A stretch of DNA of 16,649 nt from Chloroflexota bacterium (GTDB lineage Bacteria; Chloroflexota; Dehalococcoidia; SM23-28-2; RBG-16-64-32), in the NCBI GenBank assembly GCA_022565075.1, contig JADFKG010000028.1, positions 1 through 16,649 on the forward strand. The letters run 5' to 3'. Of the stretch, positions 13,254 through 16,649 are shown piece after piece (positions within the stretch are counted from its first letter, which is position 1; every line of letters starts with the position of its first letter). The notes under the pieces are model-generated. The model had not been told where the DNA came from. It worked only from the letters and a program-made list of their open reading frames with translations, and did not search any database. Both the position numbers and the translations under genes were made by a program.

Positions 13254-13275
13254 GATAGTTGCTGATGCAACTATC
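13254..13275 (-). promoter_or_regulatory. probable MarR operator: perfect 9-4-9 inverted repeat
   Basis: GATAGTTGC (13254-13262) and GCAACTATC (13267-13275) are exact reverse complements around a 4-nt spacer. The 22-bp site lies directly upstream of the marR coding region, overlapping any likely promoter. The TTGC-N4-GCAA core and length fit MarR-family operators. Confidence 0.75.
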
Positions 13276-13302
13276 CCGAACGCAACCAATCCAGCGCCAA
13301 CG

Positions 13303-13332
13303 AAAAAGGGGCGGCACATCGTGCCGCCCCTT
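13303..13332 (-). terminator. Rho-independent terminator of sodN
   Basis: A 12-bp perfect GC-rich stem (13306-13317 with 13321-13332) with a 3-nt loop is followed, in minus-strand direction, by a T-run from 13307 to 13303. It lies 20 nt after the sodN stop and isolates sodN from the marR operon in the same direction. Confidence 0.9.
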
Positions 13333-13352
13333 GGTCAGTGCTCCGCGTCGTG

Positions 13353-13853
13353 CTATTCGGCCGGGACGACGAACTCGCCGCCGGCGGCCTGGTTGGAGCT
13401 CTGCTTCTTCGTCTTCACGCCCTTCGCCTTCCAGAACGCCTCCGCGAAGTCGTTGACGAGGCCCAGCAGCTTGTCGGCCGCCTCAGCGTCGATGTTCTGG
13501 CGCGCCTTGGACGCCGTCTTCATGATGCCTTCCACGATGGTGCCGAGGTTGTCCGGGCTGTTGTCCGGCTTGAAGAAGTCGCCGCGGATGATGCGCACCT
13601 CGTGCTTCACCAGCTCCGCGGCCTCTTCCTTGGCCGCCGTGTAGCGGGCGAGCGCGTGCATGTAGTTGTCGCGCGCGGCCTTCTCCATCGCCGGCGGCTC
13701 CATCGCTTCGATCAGCTGGTTCATGCGCACGACTGTCAGGGCGCCGATCTGGGCGTAGTGCGGGTCGTAGATGCCACACGGCACGTCACAGTGGGCGGAC
13801 GCCTCTTCCAGCGGGAAGAGGCGGTTGACGAGGGCGATTGCGGTCTTGAGCAT
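13353..13853 (-). CDS. sodN: nickel superoxide dismutase precursor
   Basis: A 166-residue precursor of Ni-containing superoxide dismutase, which disproportionates superoxide to O2 and H2O2. The diagnostic nickel hook HCDVPCGIYDP is at residues 21-31; after removal of a 20-residue leader ending in 'EEASA', His21, Cys22 and Cys26 become the Ni ligands His1, Cys2 and Cys6. Downstream helix landmarks match the family: 'KHEVRIIRGDFFKP' and 'VNDFAEAFWKAKG'. The predicted mature chain is 146 residues, longer than the roughly 117 of Streptomyces, mainly from a C-terminal tail ('KTKKQSSNQAAGGEFVVPAE') that is not needed for the four-helix bundle. AAGGAGG (13861-13867) is 7 nt before the ATG. Its processing protease gene, sodX, is divergent at 13951. 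A strong terminator follows. No nickel transporter is in the window. Confidence 0.96.
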   Translation of the reverse strand: MLKTAIALVNRLFPLEEASAHCDVPCGIYDPHYAQIGALTVVRMNQLIEAMEPPAMEKAARDNYMHALARYTAAKEEAAELVKHEVRIIRGDFFKPDNSPDNLGTIVEGIMKTASKARQNIDAEAADKLLGLVNDFAEAFWKAKGVKTKKQSSNQAAGGEFVVPAE

Positions 13854-13883
13854 GCGGGGTCCTCCTTCTCGGTTGGGGTTGCT

Positions 13884-13905
13884 GTCCGCAGGGGCGGACC
13901 TTTTT
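13884..13905 (+). promoter_or_regulatory. hairpin plus T-run in the sodN leader, terminator-like on the plus strand
   Basis: GTCCGC (13884-13889) and GCGGAC (13894-13899) form a 6-bp stem with a 4-nt loop, followed on the plus strand by CTTTTT (13900-13905). No plus-strand gene precedes it, so as a terminator it could only stop RNA antisense to sodN. On the minus strand it lies in the sodN 5' leader, 17 nt upstream of the ribosome-binding site, and may be a structural element there. Confidence 0.4.
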
Positions 13906-13950
13906 AGTCGCGGTCGACACGACTCGAAGTAGAATTTACTACAGCCTAAT

Positions 13951-14376
13951 ATGTCTCGAAAGTCCTATCGCCGCTTCCTGCGCCTGATTTCGGCCGTTCC
14001 GGGCCTCTACGCGATCGTCGCTTTCGCCTGCGCCCGGCGCGTCCGCGTCCACGGCCGCAGCATGTCGCCGGCGCTCCTGCCGGGTGAGCGCGTCCTCTTC
14101 GATCGCCTCGCTTTCACCCGCGATCGTCCGCGTGTCGGAGACGTAGCGCTGCTGCAGCACCCCGGCCGGCCCGCCCTGCGCATCGTCAAGCGAATCACGG
14201 CCCTGCCGGGCGATATCGCCGGCGGGCGCTTGCTCGAACGCGGCGAATACTGGGTCGAAGGCGACAACGCCGGCGCCAGCACCGATAGTCGTGCCTTCGG
14301 GCCGGTTCGCCGGCGCCATCTCCTGGCCCGCGCCTGGCTCGTCTATAGCCCACAGGACAGCTGGCGGCGTCTGTAG
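13951..14376 (+). CDS. sodX: nickel superoxide dismutase maturation protease (S26 family)
   Basis: A 141-residue signal-peptidase-like Ser/Lys protease. Visible features: one hydrophobic N-terminal segment (12-28), box B 'VHGRSMSPALLPGE' with nucleophile Ser37, box D 'LRIVKRITALPGD' with general-base Lys80, and box E 'VEGDNAGASTDSRAFGPV' (102-118). It is much shorter than housekeeping LepB and adjacent to sodN, the signature of the protease that removes the SodN leader so that His1 can bind nickel. The pair is divergent, with 97 nt between start codons. The ATG at 13951 is the first possible start (an in-frame stop lies at 13930-13932) and has no Shine-Dalgarno; TAGAAT at 13930-13935 resembles a -10 box, so the mRNA may have a leader of only about 9 nt. 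Confidence 0.93.
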   Translation: MSRKSYRRFLRLISAVPGLYAIVAFACARRVRVHGRSMSPALLPGERVLFDRLAFTRDRPRVGDVALLQHPGRPALRIVKRITALPGDIAGGRLLERGEYWVEGDNAGASTDSRAFGPVRRRHLLARAWLVYSPQDSWRRL

Positions 14377-14381
14377 AGCGG

Positions 14382-14408
14382 CAGCTGGCCGTCATACATG
14401 CCCAGCTG
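14382..14408. repeat. short inverted repeat after sodX
   Basis: CAGCTGG (14382-14388) and CCAGCTG (14402-14408) are perfect 7-bp arms with a 13-nt loop, 6 nt after the sodX stop. There is no T-run, so an intrinsic terminator role is doubtful. Confidence 0.3.
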
Positions 14409-14434
14409 AGAGGTTTCACGTACTAGAGCCTGTT

Positions 14435-14455
14435 CGCAGGGGTACCTGCCCTGCG
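14435..14455. repeat. GC-rich inverted repeat upstream of the membrane protein gene
   Basis: CGCAGGG (14435-14441) and CCCTGCG (14449-14455) are perfect 7-bp arms with a 7-nt loop, 43 nt before the TTG start of the next gene. It may be an operator or a sodX transcript end; no T-run follows. No convincing promoter was found between 14377 and 14498 apart from a weak TAGACT at 14466-14471. Confidence 0.35.
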
Positions 14456-14498
14456 CCCGAACGGGTAGACTAATCCCTATCGCTCAGAGGGAGGAACT

Positions 14499-16556
14499 TT
14501 GCGCAGAGACCTGAGGCATACCTGGGCCCCGGCCGGCGCCGCGTTAGTTGCGGTGCTGGTGCTTTTCGTGTTCCTCTCGGACCGCACTCTTCCCTCGCCC
14601 GATCAGGCCTTTGCCGGCGAGGTGGGCAATTGCGGCGGCGGTGAACCTTCCCAGGGCGGTGCCGAATCGGTCTCCCCTTCCTCCAACTCGGGAGCGCCGG
14701 GCGACGTCATAGGAGTCAGCATCCTCGGCGCGTTCCCCGACTCGACTCAAGATCAGCCTGTCCAGATCATCTGGGACGGCATGTTCGGCACACAGATTGC
14801 GTCTGGCGTCATCCCGCAGAACCAGACCGAAGCCAACATCAACTTCGTCGTTCCCAGCGCATCACCGGGCGATTACGACGTGGTCGTTTGCTGGCCCAAC
14901 AACGAGGACGGCCAGTTCTGGTTCTACGACACGTTCGTGTTCACGGTCCTCAGCGTGCCGACGGGCACGCCAACGCCCGCGCCGACGGCCACGCCAACGC
15001 CCGTGCGGACCGCCACACCAACGTCCGTGCCGACCGCCACGCCAACGCTTGTGCCGACCGCCACGCCGACTGCCACTGCGACGAGTACGCCGACGGCTGC
15101 TCCGACGAGCACAGCAACGGTCGCGCCGACCGCCACGCCAACCCCCGTGCCGACCGCCACGCCCTCTGCGGCCCCTCCGACGCTCGTGCCCCCGGTCACC
15201 AGTACGCCTGCGCCGACGACCGCGCCGACGGCTGCCGCGACAGCTACGCCCACGGCCACGCCGACGGCGGCTCCCGCTACCGCCACAGGCTCACCGGCGC
15301 CGACGGCCACCCAAACGGCCACGCCGACCGCGACCGCGACGGCGGCCCAGGGCTTCGCCGCCCCAACCGCGGTCTCCGCCAACGCGACGCCCGCGCCCAC
15401 CGCACTCGCCGACAGCAGCGCCACTGCGACTCCTTCTCAGACGGCCTCGCCGACTCCCACGACACTGGGTGAGCAGGAGCCGCCGGATGACGATGGCGAC
15501 ACGTCCTCGGTGATCACCGAGCTGGGCGGCGGCAACGACTCGCGTCCGGACATCGTGCGCTCGGTCCCCAGGCTGGGCGATCTCTCAAGCAACTCCGGCA
15601 TCATCCTCACGAACATCGTGCTCGCCGGCTTCACCCTCGTCCTCATACTGCTCACGGCTGAGATCTTCAACCAGACGCTCGAAGAGAACGAGCCCGAGAT
15701 TAAGAAGTGGTTCGGACGCGTCAGCAAGCCTCTGAAGGGCCTCTTCGGCTTCTTCGGCTACGTTGGCGGCCTGATCACGGACGGGCGCGGGATCGCGGGG
15801 TTACTGGCGCCACTTGTGCTGCTGGCGCTGGCCGCGTTCCTCTACGGGTTGGAGGAGCCGGGCTACGGCATCAACAATCAGAGCGTGGTCATCTTCATCA
15901 GCTTCCTTGCGGCCTTCGCCGTCCTCACCTACGTCTATGACGGTGGCCAGCTGCTGATGACGAACAGCTACGGCATCCCCGGCTCGATCCGGCTCTTCCC
16001 CGCCGGCATCTTCGTCGCCCTCTTCTGCATCGCCGTGACGCGCCTCCTCGGCTTCCAGCCCGGCATCATCTACGGCTTCATCGCCGCCCATACGTTAGTG
16101 GCCGGATCGGTGATCACGCGCGACCAGGAAGGGCGGCAGATCCTCTTCCCGGCGCTCGCGCTGCTCACTGTCTGCGCCGCCGCCTTCCTGCTCCTCGCCC
16201 CGGCCCGCGACCTGGCGACGGACAGCAGCTCGCTCTGGGCCGCGATTCCGGAGGGCGTCGCCGTCGGCATCTTCATCGGCGGACTCGAGGGCCTGTTCTT
16301 CCAGATGGTGCCGATCAAGTGGATGGACGGTCACCGCCTCTGGTCCTGGAACAAGCTCGTCTGGCTCGGCGTCACGGGCATTACCGCGTTCCTCTTCTGG
16401 CACATCCTCCTCAACGCGGAAAGCCAGTCCTTCGACACGCTCAGCAAGACGACGCCGGCGATCGCCATGCTGCTCATGGGCCTCTGCTTCGGGTCGACCC
16501 TGGCGATGTACCTCTTCTTCCGCATCAAGAACGCCCGCGCGCCAAGCCCCGCCTAG
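14499..16556 (+). CDS. unrecognised surface-exposed membrane protein: beta-sandwich-like domain, Thr-Pro linker, nine-helix membrane domain
   Basis: A 685-residue protein not recognised as a named family. Residues 11-27 form a signal anchor. Residues about 56-152 look like an immunoglobulin/IPT-type beta-sandwich ('SVSPSSNSGAPGDVIGVSILG...VQIIWDG...NFVVPSASPGDYDVVVCW') with Cys45 and Cys131 as a possible disulfide. Residues 153-322 are an extreme Thr/Pro/Ala linker of T-P-T-x type, then an acidic stretch (326-351). From 367 onward there are about nine membrane segments (367-388, 431-450, 462-481, 498-518, 520-536, 548-566, 583-602, 618-637, 653-673), with Gly-rich loops such as 'GYVGGLITDGRG' and 'YDGGQLL', and few charged residues in the membrane. 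It looks like a membrane platform displaying a domain on a long stalk; no transport or catalytic motif is visible. AGGGAGG (14488-14494) supports the TTG start. Confidence 0.88.
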   Translation: MRRDLRHTWAPAGAALVAVLVLFVFLSDRTLPSPDQAFAGEVGNCGGGEPSQGGAESVSPSSNSGAPGDVIGVSILGAFPDSTQDQPVQIIWDGMFGTQIASGVIPQNQTEANINFVVPSASPGDYDVVVCWPNNEDGQFWFYDTFVFTVLSVPTGTPTPAPTATPTPVRTATPTSVPTATPTLVPTATPTATATSTPTAAPTSTATVAPTATPTPVPTATPSAAPPTLVPPVTSTPAPTTAPTAAATATPTATPTAAPATATGSPAPTATQTATPTATATAAQGFAAPTAVSANATPAPTALADSSATATPSQTASPTPTTLGEQEPPDDDGDTSSVITELGGGNDSRPDIVRSVPRLGDLSSNSGIILTNIVLAGFTLVLILLTAEIFNQTLEENEPEIKKWFGRVSKPLKGLFGFFGYVGGLITDGRGIAGLLAPLVLLALAAFLYGLEEPGYGINNQSVVIFISFLAAFAVLTYVYDGGQLLMTNSYGIPGSIRLFPAGIFVALFCIAVTRLLGFQPGIIYGFIAAHTLVAGSVITRDQEGRQILFPALALLTVCAAAFLLLAPARDLATDSSSLWAAIPEGVAVGIFIGGLEGLFFQMVPIKWMDGHRLWSWNKLVWLGVTGITAFLFWHILLNAESQSFDTLSKTTPAIAMLLMGLCFGSTLAMYLFFRIKNARAPSPA
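14955..15464 (+). repeat. degenerate tandem repeat encoding the Thr-Pro-rich linker
   Basis: The segment is built from irregular units of about 12-18 bases around 'CCGACCGCCACGCC', coding for T-P-T-A/x-P-T stretches over about 170 codons. The repetition also creates long shadow frames on both strands. Such tracts expand and contract by slippage and recombination and probably vary between strains. Confidence 0.8.
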
Positions 16557-16636
16557 GGGTGGGCACTACAGAGAGTGACGCGCGCCGTTTGCTGATCTGG
16601 TAGGATGGCCGCGGTCGGTGTCATTAGGGTGTGCCA

Positions 16637-16649
16637 ATGCTGCTGGTAG
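16637..16649 (+). CDS. possible first codons of a further gene, cut by the window edge
   Basis: ATG CTG CTG GTA begins 13 bases before the end of the window, preceded by an AGGGTG (16626-16631) at suitable distance. The 80 nt before it (16557-16636) hold no other gene or clear terminator. Too little sequence is present to name a product. Confidence 0.25.

Noticed and set aside
13254..13319. Longer MarR starting at ATG 13319
   Set aside because: The start would lie inside the sodN terminator stem and the coding region would include the operator palindrome; the extra N-terminus has no MarR similarity.
13914..13942. TCGACA...TACTAC as a sodX promoter
   Set aside because: The -10 match is only 3 of 6, and the better -10-like box TAGAAT is too close (10 nt) to this -35, so no reliable promoter can be named.
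14924..15424. Minus-strand Val/Gly/Ala-rich frame
   Set aside because: Produced by the Thr-Pro coding repeat read backwards; pure repeat artefact.

Overview
The window is about 16.6 kb of GC-rich bacterial chromosome with 13 well-supported protein genes, one of them cut by the left edge, and possibly the first 13 bases of another at the right edge. No rRNA, tRNA, CRISPR array, insertion sequence or phage gene was seen. Several traits point to Chloroflexota, probably a Dehalococcoidia- or SAR202-like lineage: secreted proteins with Thr-Pro linkers, dockerin-like 'LR.DAGLDV...GCPP' repeats, a nickel superoxide dismutase with its own protease, and GTG/TTG or apparently leaderless starts. The phylum assignment is an inference from gene content and was not tested by search.

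Layout: (1) 1-2217, minus strand: an amidase-signature enzyme followed 2 nt later by an alpha/beta hydrolase that runs off the left edge. (2) 2308-5521, plus strand: a textbook promoter with a palindrome at its transcription start, a YbaK-type tRNA-editing-domain protein, ruvB with no ATG/GTG/TTG start, and a secreted TolB-type beta-propeller ending in two dockerin-like repeats. (3) 5522-8769, minus strand: a two-gene NuoI-like/NuoG-like iron-sulfur unit with its own promoter. (4) 8856-10526, plus strand: a small dimeric alpha/beta-barrel protein, then a class III nucleotide cyclase fused to a degenerate alpha/beta hydrolase. (5) 10523-13275, minus strand: a MarR regulator and an MMPL/RND exporter, preceded by a perfect 9-4-9 palindrome that is probably the MarR operator. 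(6) 13303-14376: sodN (nickel superoxide dismutase, with terminator) divergent from sodX, its maturation protease. (7) 14499-16556, plus strand: a large, unrecognised membrane protein with an extracytoplasmic domain, a Thr-Pro linker of about 170 residues and about nine membrane helices.

The clearest functional units are sodN/sodX (superoxide removal and maturation of its enzyme), marR-mmpL (self-regulated efflux) and the NuoI/NuoG-like pair (an electron-transfer module whose molybdenum-ligand position holds Val). Genes are packed tightly. Two convergent pairs meet with no gap (5521/5522) or a 4-bp overlap in a shared CTAG (10523-10526), leaving no room for ordinary terminators. The least explained items are the ruvB start, the NuoG-like protein with an extra cysteine block, the cyclase with a non-catalytic hydrolase domain, and the terminal nine-helix surface protein.
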